From Magnetospirillum sp. (GTDB lineage Bacteria > Pseudomonadota > Alphaproteobacteria > Rhodospirillales > Magnetospirillaceae), in NCBI GenBank assembly GCA_024707145.1, contig JANQAI010000013.1, positions 1 to 64,000 of the forward strand: a stretch of 64,000 bases of DNA, in the 5' to 3' direction. Under the pieces are notes generated by a model. It saw nothing but the letters and a program-made list of their open reading frames with translations. It had not been told where the DNA came from and searched no databases. The translations under genes and the position numbers were made by a program. Shown here piece by piece: positions 8,301-18,146 of the stretch; within the stretch, counting starts at the first letter, position 1, and each line of letters begins with the position of its first letter.

Positions 8301-9856
8301 TCACTCCCACTCGATGGTGCCCGGCGGCTTGCTGGTGATGTCGTAGGTCACCCGGTTGATGCCCTTGACCTCGTTGATGATGCGGTTGGCGACGCGGCCC
8401 AGGAACTCCATGTCGAAGTGGTAGAAGTCCGCCGTCATGCCGTCGGTGGAGGTGACGGCGCGGAGCGCGCAGGCATAGTCGTAGGAGCGGGAATCGCCCA
8501 TCACGCCGACGGTGCGCACCGGCAGCAGCACGGTGAAGGCCTGCCAGATGGCGTCGTACAGGCCGGCGTTGCGGATCTCTTCCAGATAGATCGCGTCGGC
8601 CTTCTTCAGGATGTCCAGCTTCTCGCGGGTGATCTCCTGGCCGGGGATGCGGATGGCGAGGCCCGGCCCGGGGAAGGGATGGCGGCCGACCATTTCGTCG
8701 GGCAAGCCCAGTTCGCGGCCCAGCGCGCGGACTTCGTCCTTGAACAGTTCGCGCAGCGGCTCCACCAGCTTCATGTTCATGCGCTCGGGCAGGCCGCCCA
8801 CGTTGTGGTGGCTCTTGATGGTGACGCTGGGGCCGCCGATCACCGAGACCGACTCGATGACGTCGGGGTACAGCGTGCCCTGGGCCAGGAAGTCGGCGCC
8901 GCCGATCTTCTTGGCCTCTTCCTCGAACACGTCGATGAACAGGGCGCCGATGGTCTTGCGCTTCTGCTCGGGGTCGGTCATCCCCGCCAGCCGGCCCAGG
9001 AACAGGTCGGACGCGTCCTTGTGCACCAGGTTGATGTTGAAGCGGTCGCGGAAGACGCTGACCACCTGCTCGGACTCGCCCAGGCGCATCAGGCCGTGGT
9101 CCACATAGACGCAGGTCAGCTGGTCGCCGATGGCCTCGTGGATCAGCGCGGCCACCACCGACGAATCCACGCCGCCCGACAGGCCGCAGATCACCCGGCC
9201 CCTGCCGACCTGGGCGCGGATCTTGTCGATGGCCTGGGCCTTGAAGGCGGCCATGGTCCAATCACCCTTGCAGCCGGCCACGTCGTGGGTGAAGTTCTTC
9301 AGCAGCTGGGCGCCGTGCGGGGTGTGCACCACCTCGGGGTGGAACTGCACGGCATAGAAGCGACGCTCGTCATCGGCGATGGCGGCGAAGGGGGCGCCCT
9401 CCGAGGTGCCGACCACCCGGAAGCCCTCGGGCAGCTTGGTGACGCGGTCGCCGTGGCTCATCCACACCTGTTCGCGGCCGCCCTTGGCCCACACGCCGTG
9501 GAACAGGGCGCAGTCCTCCTTGATGTCCACATAGGCGCGGCCGAATTCGCGATGGTCGCCCGGTTCCACCTTGCCGCCCAGCTGTTCGCACATGGTCTGC
9601 TGGCCGTAGCAGATGCCCAGTACCGGCACGCCGAAGCTGAACACCGCTTCCGACGCGCGCGCGGGCTGTCGGCCTCGGTGACCGAGGAGGGGCCGCCCGA
9701 CAGGATGATGGCCTTGGGCGCGAAGGTGGCCAAGCTGTCGGCGGTGACCTTGTTGAACGGGTGGATTTCGCAATAGACCCCGCTTTCGCGCACGCGACGC
9801 GCGATCAGCTGGGTCACCTGGCTGCCGAAATCGATGATGAGGACGCGGTCGGTCAT
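8301..9856 (-). CDS. guaA: GMP synthase (glutamine-hydrolysing), frameshifted
   Basis: Converts XMP to GMP using glutamine and ATP, the last step of guanine nucleotide synthesis. The N-terminal class I glutamine amidotransferase domain has its nucleophile in LGICYGQQ. The ATP pyrophosphatase domain carries the P-loop [10 protein letters not shown], and the C-terminal dimerisation domain ends in the conserved PPGTIEWE. The start [13 protein letters not shown] at 9856 is typical. The frame breaks near 9660 in a GC-dinucleotide run (SPRA to SEAVFSFG), probably a sequencing error because the gene is essential or nearly so. Its 3' end is a known integration hotspot and abuts the element above. Confidence 0.95.
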
Positions 9857-10044
9857 GGACAAAGGCCTTTGGCGGAAAAAGGGCGCGCGGTTGCGGCGGA
9901 CTTTAACCATGGCGTCCCGGCGGAGCAAGTGCGGCGGCTGCACGCCCCCGCCGCCGCTGTCATATAATTAACTTGATCGTAAAGGGGGCGGGGGCGGATA
10001 TAAGGGCACTTTCCCTGCCCGCGCCTGCCGAAAGGATTTCTGCC

Positions 10045-11050
10045 GTGACCCAGGACGCCAGAACCGGCGGAACTTCGGCGATCGAGGATGCTGGCATCGT
10101 CTATGCCTTCGCCGTCAAGGACGGCAAGGCCACGCCCTTCCGTACCGGCGTGGATGGCGAGGCCGTTCGTGTCGCCGACTACGTATGGATTCACGTCAAC
10201 CTGGCCACCGAACCGGGGCGGCAGTGGATTCTCAAGCATTCCGGCCTGCCGGCCCAACTGGCTTCCACCATCATCGACCGCAACGAGGAGGTGGGCACCC
10301 AGGTGCTGGGCAGCGGATGCCTGATCGTGCTGGAGGACCGTCTGCGCGAGTTCGACGCCGACGCCCAGGACCTGTCCGACCTGCGCGCGTGGCTGGAGCC
10401 CAATCGCCTGATCACCGCGCGCTGGCGCCCGCTGGCGGCTACCGACCGGCTGCGCTTCCGCCTGGAGGTGGGGGCGGCGCCCGGTTCGGCCTCGGCCTTG
10501 TTCATGGCGCTGCTGGAGGAGAGCATCGCCGATATCGAGGCCATCGGCCGCAAGATTCGCCGCCGTTTCGACGTGCTGGAGGACGCGGTGCTGGACGACG
10601 AACTGGACGGCATCGCCGGCGAGCCTGGGCGCCATCCGCCGCGACGCCATCAAGCTGCGGCGCCGCGCCATGCCGTTGCGCATGCTGCTGGCGCGCCTGC
10701 AGAACGCCCTGCCGGCCTGGGTCAGGGACGACGAGGGCGAGCGCTTCGAGCCGCTGCTGGCGCGGGTGGAGCGCAGCACCGGCGACCTGCAGGAATGCGT
10801 CGAGCAGTCCCGCCTGCTGCATGACGAGTTCGCCGCCCGCAATGCCGAGCGGTCCAGCCGCAACCTCTATATCATTTCCGTCCTGTCCACCATCATGCTG
10901 CCGTTGAACCTGGTCGCCAGCATCTTCGGCATGAACGTGGCCGGTCTGCCCGGCCTGCACGACGAATTTTCGTTCTGGTGGGTGATGATCGGCATGGTCG
11001 CCCTGGCCGTGGCCGTGGTGCTGTACTTCAAGCGCAAGAACTGGGTGTGA
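10045..11050 (+). CDS. CorA/ZntB-family divalent cation transporter, frameshifted
   Basis: Membrane transporter for divalent cations. A large cytoplasmic N-terminal domain is followed by coiled helices and two C-terminal membrane segments. The signature GMN loop appears as FGMNVAGLPG between the segments, and the end is basic (YFKRKNWV). FGMN followed by a glycine-rich stretch fits ZntB-like members as well as CorA, so the substrate is not fixed. The start is the GTG at 10045 behind AAAGGA. The frame breaks at 10621-10628, where GAGCCTGG replaces GAGCTGG; correction gives 334 residues. Confidence 0.87.
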
Positions 11051-11070
11051 GGTCGGGCCGCCCCCCCTTT

Positions 11071-11178
11071 CGTCATCGCCGGGCTTGACCCGGCGATCCA
11101 CGCGTCGACGCACGAAATCTGTCGATGACAGCCGGTTCGGGGGTGACGTGGATGCCCGCGTCAAGCGCGGGCATGACG
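11071..11178. repeat. Dispersed palindromic repeat, copy 1
   Basis: Intergenic element bounded by CGTCAT and ATGACG. It holds a first hairpin (GCCGGGCTTGACCCGGC) followed by ATCCACG, and near the other end CGTGGAT followed by a second hairpin (GCCCGCGTCAAGCGCGGGC). The same layout recurs at 29108-29203 and 62489-62584. Confidence 0.85.
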
Positions 11179-11240
11179 ATGGAAGGTCGAAATGGCCGGT
11201 CCGATTTGCCTGACGGCTGAACCGGGCCTGATGGGATCTT

Positions 11241-12143
11241 TTAGACGAAGCGGCGCTCGTCGGGGGCGGCGAAGCGGCCGCGCAGGTAACGGAAGACCGC
11301 CTGCACGCGAGCGCTGCCGTTGGTCTCGCTGTGCGACACCAGCCAGAGCGGCAGGGCGACGGCCACGTCGAGGTCCAGTTCGCGCAGTTCCGGCATGGTG
11401 CGGGCGTAGTAGACCGGCAGGAAGGCGATGCCGTGGCCTGACCGCGCCGCCTCCAGATACGTGCGCGCCGAATCGGTGGCCAGCACTACCCGGGGATGGC
11501 CGGCCACCAGCTTCTGCCACGGTTCCAGGCCGGGCAGGGCGCCATAGCCGAAATGGTCCAGCACCGCGTGGTCGTGCAAATCCCCGACGCTGGCCGGGGT
11601 GCCGGCCTCGTCCAGGTAGCGCGCGGCGGCGAACAGGTGGATGCGGAAGGTGCCCACCCGCACGCCCACGGCACGCGGGTCGGTGGGCGGGGCCACCTGC
11701 AGGGCCAGGTCGGCGGCGCGGGTGCGCAGGTCCACCACTTGGTTGCCTACCGGGATGCGCAACGCGATGCCGGGGTAGAGCCGGCGCAGATCAGCCAGCC
11801 AGGGGGTGAGCACGAAGGAGGCCAACCCCTCGGGCGAGGCGATGGTCACCGTGCCCGACAATTCCATGTCGTGGCCGGCCAAGTCGCGTTCGATGCCGCC
11901 GGCCGCTTCCTCCATGGCCTCGGCCAGCGTCACCAGCCGCTTGCCCGCCGGGGTCAGCCGCATGCCGCGGCCCACCCGGTCGAACAGCTTGACCCCCAGC
12001 CCGGCTTCCAGCCGTTCCATGCGGCGGCCCACCGTGGTCTGGTTGGTGCGCAGCTTGTCGGCGGCACGCATGAACGATCCGGCGCGGGCGGCGGCCAGGA
12101 AGAAGCGCAGGTCGTCCCAATCGTCGATGCGGTGCTCGATCAT
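11241..12143 (-). CDS. LysR-family transcriptional regulator
   Basis: A 300-residue regulator. The N-terminal winged helix-turn-helix (FLAAARAGSFMRAADKLRTN, then TTVGRRMERLEAGLG) is followed by a periplasmic-binding-like effector domain. The ATG at 12143 (MIEHRIDDWDD) is preferred over the upstream start because it puts the helix-turn-helix at the usual distance. It is divergent from the acetyltransferase gene with only 89 bases between starts, so it may control that gene. The inducer is not predictable. Confidence 0.9.
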   Translation of the reverse strand: MIEHRIDDWDDLRFFLAAARAGSFMRAADKLRTNQTTVGRRMERLEAGLGVKLFDRVGRGMRLTPAGKRLVTLAEAMEEAAGGIERDLAGHDMELSGTVTIASPEGLASFVLTPWLADLRRLYPGIALRIPVGNQVVDLRTRAADLALQVAPPTDPRAVGVRVGTFRIHLFAAARYLDEAGTPASVGDLHDHAVLDHFGYGALPGLEPWQKLVAGHPRVVLATDSARTYLEAARSGHGIAFLPVYYARTMPELRELDLDVAVALPLWLVSHSETNGSARVQAVFRYLRGRFAAPDERRFV

Positions 12144-12232
12144 GCGAATATGCAGATTAATCCGGCAATGTTTGGCATTTTCGCGACGGTAGCACGGCGC
12201 GCACAATCGCCCAAGACCGATGGAGCGGCGGC

Positions 12233-12718
12233 ATGGACATACGGGAGTGGCGGCCGGGCGACCTGGGGCGGCTGGTCGAACTGCACGGACGCTATTACAG
12301 CGCCCATTGGGATCTCTCGCCCACCTTCGAGGCCGAGGTGGCCGAGGAACTGGGGGTGTTCTGCCGGACCTTGCGGCCGGGCAGGGACGGCCTGTGGGTG
12401 GCCGCCGAGACTGACGGCATCGCCATGGGCGGCGTCGCCATTCAGGGCATGGAGGATGGGGAAGCCCGGCTGCGCTGGTTCATCGTCGACCCCGCCTGCC
12501 ACGGCCGCGGCGTGGGCGACCGGCTGCTGGCCACTGCCCTGGACTTCTGCCGGCGGGCCGGTTTCCGCCGGGTGGTGTTGCACACCTTCAAAGGCCTGGA
12601 AGCGGCCCATGCCCTCTATCGCCGCCACGGCTTCGTCCTTGCGGCGGAGGAGCCCGGCTCGCCCTGGGGCCCGCCGCTGATGCTGCAAACCTTTGTGTTG
12701 GAGGTAAGCCATGACTGA
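12233..12718 (+). CDS. GNAT-family N-acetyltransferase
   Basis: A 161-residue acetyl-CoA-dependent acetyltransferase. The acetyl-CoA binding motif A is seen as WFIVDPACHGRGVGDRLLA, followed by YRRHGFVL near the C-terminus. The strand order fits a single GNAT domain. The substrate cannot be told from sequence. It is divergent from a LysR regulator. Confidence 0.9.
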   Translation: MDIREWRPGDLGRLVELHGRYYSAHWDLSPTFEAEVAEELGVFCRTLRPGRDGLWVAAETDGIAMGGVAIQGMEDGEARLRWFIVDPACHGRGVGDRLLATALDFCRRAGFRRVVLHTFKGLEAAHALYRRHGFVLAAEEPGSPWGPPLMLQTFVLEVSHD

Positions 12719-12892
12719 CCTCGACCATTACGTCCGCGTGGCCGGGCGCCTGCGCCGCTGGGCCCTGAACGGCACGTGGCGGCGCCTGCTGAGGGCCGGC
12801 CGAGCCGTAGCGGACGCTCGTCCGGCGGTGCCGGTGGGATTGCCGGTGCCGCGCCGGCCCACGGGCCGGCCGGCGGTGGCGGCGTCCCGCCT

Positions 12893-13747
12893 TCAGACCC
12901 AGTGCTTGTCCAGGAAGACCGCCACGAACAGCCCCAGCAGGTAGGGGATGGAGGCGGCGAAGTTCCAGCCCGCCCATTTGCGGGTGGGCTGGGACACCAG
13001 CTTCACGTTGAGGCCGAGCAGGCCCAGCCCCAGCGCGGCCGCCATGGCGGCATAGACGGGTCCCAGATAGCCCAGGCCCCACGGCAGCAGGCTGGAAGCG
13101 GTCAGCGCCACCGAATTGGCCAGGATGGCGAGCGCGGTCAAACGCTCGCCCGCCACCACCGGCAGCATGGGCACGCCGGCGGCGCGGTAATCCTCGGCCA
13201 GCAGGATGGCCAGCGACCAGAAGTGGCTGGGCGTCCACAGGAACAGGGTGATCGCCAGCAAGGCGGGCAGCATCCATTGCGTCGGCTCGACCACCGCCGC
13301 CCCGGCCAGCACGGCGAAGCTGCCGGCGGCGCCGCCGAAGACGATGTTCCACCACGTGCGCCGCTTCAGCCACACGGTGTAGACGACGGCGTAGACGAAG
13401 GCACCCAGGAACAGATGCAGCGCCACCACCCAGTTGAAGGCCAGCACCGCCAGGGCCAGCCCCGCCGCCGTCAGCGCCGCCGCCAGCCACAGAGCCTGGG
13501 CCGGCTCGGTCAGGCCGGCGGCCAGCGGCCGCGCCATGGTGCGCGTCATCAGCCGGTCGATGTCGCGGTCCCAGACGTGGTTGAACACCGCCGACCCGCC
13601 CGACCCCAGCACCATGGCCGCCACCAGCAGGATGGCGCTCACGGGGTCGACGGTATCGGCGACGGCGGCATAGCCGGTCACCGCGGTCAGCGCGATCATG
13701 AAGCCGATGCGCAGCTTCATGAGTTCCAGGCTTTGTTTCAGGGTCAT
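12893..13747 (-). CDS. ctaB: Protoheme IX farnesyltransferase (heme O synthase)
   Basis: Integral membrane UbiA-family prenyltransferase that converts heme B to heme O for terminal oxidases. The 284-residue protein has about nine membrane segments. The first Asp-rich motif is NHVWDRDID with MTRTMARPLAAG just after it; the second conserved region is AEDYRAAGVPMLPVV. It is followed upstream on the same strand by a DUF420 gene and a CoxF-like gene, an arrangement common in cytochrome aa3 oxidase assembly clusters. The oxidase subunit genes themselves are not in the window. Confidence 0.95.
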   Translation of the reverse strand: MTLKQSLELMKLRIGFMIALTAVTGYAAVADTVDPVSAILLVAAMVLGSGGSAVFNHVWDRDIDRLMTRTMARPLAAGLTEPAQALWLAAALTAAGLALAVLAFNWVVALHLFLGAFVYAVVYTVWLKRRTWWNIVFGGAAGSFAVLAGAAVVEPTQWMLPALLAITLFLWTPSHFWSLAILLAEDYRAAGVPMLPVVAGERLTALAILANSVALTASSLLPWGLGYLGPVYAAMAAALGLGLLGLNVKLVSQPTRKWAGWNFAASIPYLLGLFVAVFLDKHWV

Positions 13748-13800
13748 GACCGCCTCCTCCCGGGTGCCGCCTCTTGGCGGGCAGCGACCTCTGGTTCAGG

Positions 13801-14223
13801 TCAGATGGTGACGTGGTACAGCAGGGCGTAGACCATGACGCCGGTGACGCTCACATAGACCCACACCGGCAGGGTCCAGCGCGCCAGGCCGCGATGGGGC
13901 TCGAAGCGGCCGGCCAGGGCGCGCCACAGGGTCAGGCCGATCATGGGGGTGACCAGTGCCGCCAGCGCCACGTGGCTGATCAGCAGGGTGTAATAGAACG
14001 GCCGGGCGATGCCGGTGCCGCGGAACACGAAGATGGGGTTCAGCGCGTGGTGGGCCAGATAGGCCACCAGGAACAGCGCGCTGGCGGCCACCGCCGCCAG
14101 CATCAGGCGGCGGTGCAGGTCGCGCCGGCCGCTTTTCACCAAGGCGAAACCGCCCAGCATCAGCACCAGGGCGACGGCGTTCAGCCCCGCCGTCAGGTGC
14201 GGCAGCCAGGCGGCCAGGGTCAC
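13801..14223 (-). CDS. DUF420 membrane protein, oxidase-linked
   Basis: A 140-residue protein with about four membrane helices and conserved histidines (YLAHHALNP, LISHVALAALVTPMI). This matches DUF420, a family often encoded with cytochrome oxidase assembly genes. The GTG at 14223 is taken as start because it overlaps the stop of the small upstream gene (GTGA), implying translational coupling. Its biochemical role is not established; a part in heme-copper oxidase biogenesis is inferred from ctaB next door. Confidence 0.85.
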   Translation of the reverse strand: MTLAAWLPHLTAGLNAVALVLMLGGFALVKSGRRDLHRRLMLAAVAASALFLVAYLAHHALNPIFVFRGTGIARPFYYTLLISHVALAALVTPMIGLTLWRALAGRFEPHRGLARWTLPVWVYVSVTGVMVYALLYHVTI

Positions 14224-14342
14224 AGGCCGCCCCCCATCATCACGCCGAAGCGCATCAGGGTGGCGCCGTACAGGCCGATGGCCACCAGCGCCAGCAGCAT
14301 CAGGGTCGCCTTCGCCCGCAGGTTTTGTGCTTTGTGCCGCAT
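14220..14342 (-). CDS. Tiny membrane protein, CoxF-like
   Basis: A 40-residue open frame: a basic N-terminus (MRHKAQNLRAK), then one hydrophobic helix (ATLMLLALVAIGLYGATLM) and a short tail. The layout of a basic head, one helix and an aromatic-basic turn resembles the small CoxF assembly proteins found between ctaB and ctaG in alphaproteobacterial oxidase operons. The stop overlaps the start of the DUF420 gene by four bases. Identity as CoxF is a resemblance, not a demonstrated match. Confidence 0.6.
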   Translation of the reverse strand: MRHKAQNLRAKATLMLLALVAIGLYGATLMRFGVMMGGGL

Positions 14343-14599
14343 GTCCAACCTCCCCCAAAATCGCGAGAGCGGGCAGCCGGCCTGCCCTTCTGGTGAGGTG
14401 GGGAGGCGGTGCGGCGGCGAAAAGAGGGCGCGGCGCCACCCTGGACATCAGCATGTGGTCGCGCTTGTGGCCCCGGCTGTGATCATTGTTGGGCCATCCT
14501 TTCGCGGAATTGCCGCCGACCCCTCGCGAAGCGTAGCCTTCCTTCCAATATCAAAAGCGGCTAACCCGCAATTCGTCCCAGGGATTTCAGGAGGCTTCC

Positions 14600-15399
14600 A
14601 TGCGCAGCTCGCCTCGCGCGGCTCTATCCGATCCCGCCATGGCGGGACTACCCCCTTGCCGGCGCTCAAGCCGGTATCGCTCGACCGTTCCACCACCTGG
14701 CTGGAACGCGGTTTCCGCGACTTCGCCGCCCATCCCGGCATCGGCTTGGCCTATGGTGGCGTGTTCGCGCTGATGGGCTGGCTGCTCACCTTCGGCCTGG
14801 CCGAGATCGGCCTGGGTTCGCTGATCCTGCCGTTGGCCGCCGGCTTCATGCTGGTGGCGCCGTTCCTGGCCGTGGGCCTGTACGAGGTCTCACGTCGGCG
14901 CGAGGACGGCCAGGGCGTCACCTTGCTCCAGGCGGTGGGCGCCTTGCGCCGCAACAGCCAGATGGCCGACATGGGGCTGGTGCTGCTGTTGGCCTTCTTC
15001 GTCTGGTTCCAACTGGCCATGATCATCTTCGCCCTGTTCTTCGGCGGCCATCCGCCGGCGCTGGACGAGTTCTTCGGCCAGGTGGTGCTGGCGCCGCAGG
15101 GGCCGGCCTTCCTGCTGACCGGCACGGTGGTGGGCGGCGTGGTGGCGGCCATCGTCTTCGCGGTGTCGGTGGTGTCCATGCCCATGCTGCTGGACCGCGA
15201 CGTCTCGGCGCTGACCGCCATGCGCACCTCGCTCAAGGCGGCATGGCTCAACCGCATGAACATGATCGGCTGGGCCGCCACCCTGGCGACCCTGGGCGTG
15301 CTGGGAGTGGCCGCCTTGTTCGTCGGCCTGGCGGTAACCTTGCCCATCGCCGCCCATGCGTCGTGGCACGCCTATCGGGATCTGGTGGGTAGCGACTGA
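14600..15399 (+). CDS. DUF2189 multi-pass membrane protein, frameshifted
   Basis: Membrane protein with about six helices. The motif DRSTTWLERGFRDFAAHPGI followed by LAYGGVFALMGWLLTF is typical of DUF2189, a family without assigned function. A strong ribosome binding site (AGGAGG) precedes the ATG at 14600. The frame changes at a C5 run near 14650; one added C joins MRSSPRAALSDPAMAG to LPALKPVSL. It ends just before a hairpin-rich intergenic repeat. Confidence 0.78.
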
Positions 15400-15529
15400 C
15401 CCTCTCCCATACGTGGGAGAGGGTGGCGCGAATGCGCCGGGTGAGGGAGCCGAAGACGAGGTTCTGTGCGGCTCCCTCACCCTCCCATCTTCGATGGGCC
15501 CCTCCCTCTCCCGCTTTAGCGGGAGAGGG
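15399..15529. repeat. Double-hairpin intergenic repeat between converging genes
   Basis: Two inverted repeats sharing the arm CCCTCTCCC: one at 15399-15424 (arms of 10 bases) and one at 15504-15529 (arms of 11 bases, loop TTTA), separated by GGTGAGGG-type sequence. It lies between the converging DUF2189 gene and recN, so it may also act as a two-way terminator, though it has no clear U tract. Confidence 0.6.
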
Positions 15530-15533
15530 TAGT

Positions 15534-17198
15534 TTACGCCATCAGGCTTTCCGCCGCCGCCCTGGCCTGGTCGGTGACGATCTCGCCGGCCAGCATGCGG
15601 GCGATTTCCTCGCGCCGCGCGTCCTGGGGGAGTTCTTCGACGCTGGTCAGCACCTTGCCGGCCGTCACCTCGTGTTTGGCGACGCGGTAGTGCTGGCGTC
15701 CGCGCGCGGCCACCTGGGGCGAGTGGGTGACCACCAGGACCTGCAGGTCGGTGCCCAGCCGGGCCAGGCGCTCGCCCACGGCCGCCGCCACGGCGCCGCC
15801 GATGCCGGAATCCACTTCGTCGAACACGATGGTCGGGGTGGGCGAGGTGCGCGCCAGCACCACCTTCAGCGCCAGCATGAAGCGTGACAGCTCGCCGCCC
15901 GAGGCGATCTTGCCCAAGCCCGAGGGCGGGCTGCCGGGATTGGTGGAGACCAGAAACTCCACCGCGTCCAGTCCGTCGGCGCCCCAGCCGCCTTCCTCCA
16001 GCGCCTTCAGACCGGTGGTGAACTTGGCCTTGTCCAGCTTCAGCGGCGGCAGTTCGGCAGCCACGGCGGCGTCCAGGCGCTTGGCCGCCTCGACCCGCAG
16101 CTTGGACAGGGTGCGGGCGGCCTCCACATAGGCGGCGCGGGCGGTCTGTTCGGCCTTGGCCAGTTTGGTCAGATCGTCGCCGCCGCCTTCCAGCGCGGCC
16201 AGTTGCCGTTCCAGATCGGCCTTTAGCGCCGCCAGGCCGTCCACCTCCACCATGTGCTTGCGGGCGGCGGCGCGCAGGGCGAACAGGCGCTCCTCCACCT
16301 TTTCCAGGTGGCGGGGATCCAGGTCGATGTCGGCCGAGACGTGTTCCAGCAGGCCGACGGCCTCGGCCGCTTCCACGGCGGCGCGGTCCAGCGCGGCGAT
16401 CACCGGCTCCAGCTTGCCCTCGGCCTTGTCGGCCACCCGCTCCAGGCAGCGCTGGGCGGTGCGCAGCGAGGCCTCCACCTCACCCTTCTGCCGCAGCGCG
16501 CCCATGGCGGCGTTCAGTGCCTCCACCAGCTTCTCGCTGTGCTGCAGCAGGGCGCGGCTCTGCGCCAGTTCGGCCTCTTCCCCCGGCTTGGGGGCCAGCC
16601 CCTTCAACTCGTCATGGGCGTGGCGCAGGGCCTCTTCCTCGGTGCGGGCGCGCTTCAGCGTCTCCTCGGCCTCGGCACGGGCCTTGGCGGCCTGGCGCCA
16701 GGCGTCCCAGCCGGCTTTGACGGCGCGGCGGGCCTCGCCCGAGCCGGCGAAGGCGTCCAGCACCGCCAGATGGGTGTCGGGGTCCAGCAGACCGTGGCTT
16801 TCGAACTGGCCGTGAATCTCCACCAGTTCGTCGCCCACCTTGCGCAGCAGGCCGACGCTGACCGGGGCGTCGTTCACATAGGCGCGCGAGCGGCCGTCGG
16901 CGGTGACCACCCGGCGCAGCAGCAGCGGGGTGTCGGCCACGTCCATGTCCTGGGCGGCCAGCAGCACGCGGGCGGGGTGGAATGGCGGCGGATCGAATTC
17001 GGCGATTACGGTCAGCTGGCCGGCGCCGTGGCGCACCAGCCCGGAATCGGCGCGCGCGCCCAGGGCAAGGGACAGCGAGTCCAGCAGGATGGATTTGCCG
17101 GCGCCGGTTTCGCCGGTGAACACCGACAGGCCGGGGCCGAAGCCCAGGTCGAGCTTTTCGATCAGGACGACGTCACGGATCGACAGCGAGACCAGCAT
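15534..17198 (-). CDS. recN: DNA repair protein RecN
   Basis: SMC-like ATPase that helps tether DNA ends in recombinational repair of double-strand breaks. The 554-residue protein has an N-terminal Walker A motif (FTGETGAGKSIL), a long central coiled-coil region rich in Ala, Glu and Arg, an ABC signature SGGELSRFMLALK and a Walker B motif TIVFDEVDSGIGG at the C-terminal head. Length is normal. It starts 6 bases after the bamD stop on the same strand, so the two are probably cotranscribed. Confidence 0.97.
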   Translation of the reverse strand: MLVSLSIRDVVLIEKLDLGFGPGLSVFTGETGAGKSILLDSLSLALGARADSGLVRHGAGQLTVIAEFDPPPFHPARVLLAAQDMDVADTPLLLRRVVTADGRSRAYVNDAPVSVGLLRKVGDELVEIHGQFESHGLLDPDTHLAVLDAFAGSGEARRAVKAGWDAWRQAAKARAEAEETLKRARTEEEALRHAHDELKGLAPKPGEEAELAQSRALLQHSEKLVEALNAAMGALRQKGEVEASLRTAQRCLERVADKAEGKLEPVIAALDRAAVEAAEAVGLLEHVSADIDLDPRHLEKVEERLFALRAAARKHMVEVDGLAALKADLERQLAALEGGGDDLTKLAKAEQTARAAYVEAARTLSKLRVEAAKRLDAAVAAELPPLKLDKAKFTTGLKALEEGGWGADGLDAVEFLVSTNPGSPPSGLGKIASGGELSRFMLALKVVLARTSPTPTIVFDEVDSGIGGAVAAAVGERLARLGTDLQVLVVTHSPQVAARGRQHYRVAKHEVTAGKVLTSVEELPQDARREEIARMLAGEIVTDQARAAAESLMA

Positions 17199-17204
17199 CG
17201 CCGC

Positions 17205-18020
17205 TTACCAGAGGCCCAGCCAGCCCGAGGACTCGCCCTTGGCGTTGGCGGCCCTGCCGGTCTTGATCATGGCGAAGCTGTCTTCGTACCAGTCGCTGCC
17301 CGGGAAGTTGTGGCCCAGCACGGCGGCGGTGCGCTTGGCCTCGTCGTCCAGGCCGATGGTCAGGTAGATTTCGACCATGCGGTGCAGCGCCTCGGGCACA
17401 TGGGTGGTGGTCTGGAAGTTGTCCACCACCGCCTTGAAGCGGTTCAGTGCCGCCAGCCATTGGCCCTTGCTCTGGTAGTAGCGGCCGATGGCCATTTCCT
17501 TGCCGGCCAGGTGGTCGCGGGCCAGGTCCACCTTCAGGCGGGCATCCTTGGCGTAGGAGCTGGCGGGGAAGCGGTCGATGACTTCCTGCAGGCTTTTCAT
17601 GGCCTGCTCGCTCATCTTCTGGTCGCGCTGGACGTCGGTGATCTGCTCGTAATAGCACAGGCCCTTGAGGTAATAGGCGTAGGCCGTGTCCTTGTTGCCT
17701 GGATGCAGCTGGATGAAGCGGTCCAGCTGGATGATGGCGTCGTCGTATTTGTTGCGCTCGTACAGCGCATAGGCGGCCATCAACTGGGCCTTGGTCGCCC
17801 ACACCGAATAGGGGTGCTGGCGTTCCACTTCCTCGAAGGCTTTCGACGCCTTCATGTATTCGTCTTTGTCGAGCAGGTCCATGGCCTCGTTGTAGAGCTC
17901 CTCCACCGGGCGCTCCACATACTCTTCCTTCTTTTCGGAGCAGGCGGCCAGCATGGCGGCGACGGCGAGGGCCAGCACGCCGAGGCGCGGGCGGCGGAAG
18001 GCGGAGACGAGACCGGTCAT
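17205..18020 (-). CDS. bamD: Outer membrane assembly lipoprotein BamD
   Basis: Essential lipoprotein of the BAM complex that inserts beta-barrel proteins into the outer membrane. The 271-residue protein has a lipoprotein signal with lipobox LAAC (Cys27), then tetratricopeptide-type repeats; GNKDTAYAYYLKGLCYYEQI is the characteristic BamD stretch. The ATG at 18020 is chosen because it leaves a normal signal peptide. It lies between lpxC and recN, as in many alphaproteobacteria. Confidence 0.94.
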   Translation of the reverse strand: MTGLVSAFRRPRLGVLALAVAAMLAACSEKKEEYVERPVEELYNEAMDLLDKDEYMKASKAFEEVERQHPYSVWATKAQLMAAYALYERNKYDDAIIQLDRFIQLHPGNKDTAYAYYLKGLCYYEQITDVQRDQKMSEQAMKSLQEVIDRFPASSYAKDARLKVDLARDHLAGKEMAIGRYYQSKGQWLAALNRFKAVVDNFQTTTHVPEALHRMVEIYLTIGLDDEAKRTAAVLGHNFPGSDWYEDSFAMIKTGRAANAKGESSGWLGLW

Positions 18021-18146
18021 GAATATCCTTGGGCCAACGCGGTATCCCTGGTGGCGGCGACTATACCACGTGAGGGGGAGAGGGGAAGAGGCCGTTGGGC
18101 CATCTCCGTTCTCGTGGCACGCCCCGCCCTTCGCGGGTGGCCGCAA

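Noticed and set aside
8292..9776. 494-codon plus-strand frame opposite guaA
   Set aside because: Antisense shadow; guaA motifs are on the minus strand.
12711..12944. 77-codon frame starting on the GNAT stop and running into the ctaB 3' end
   Set aside because: The coupled start is tempting, but the sequence is Arg/Pro-rich with no recognisable feature and the end overlaps ctaB on the other strand.
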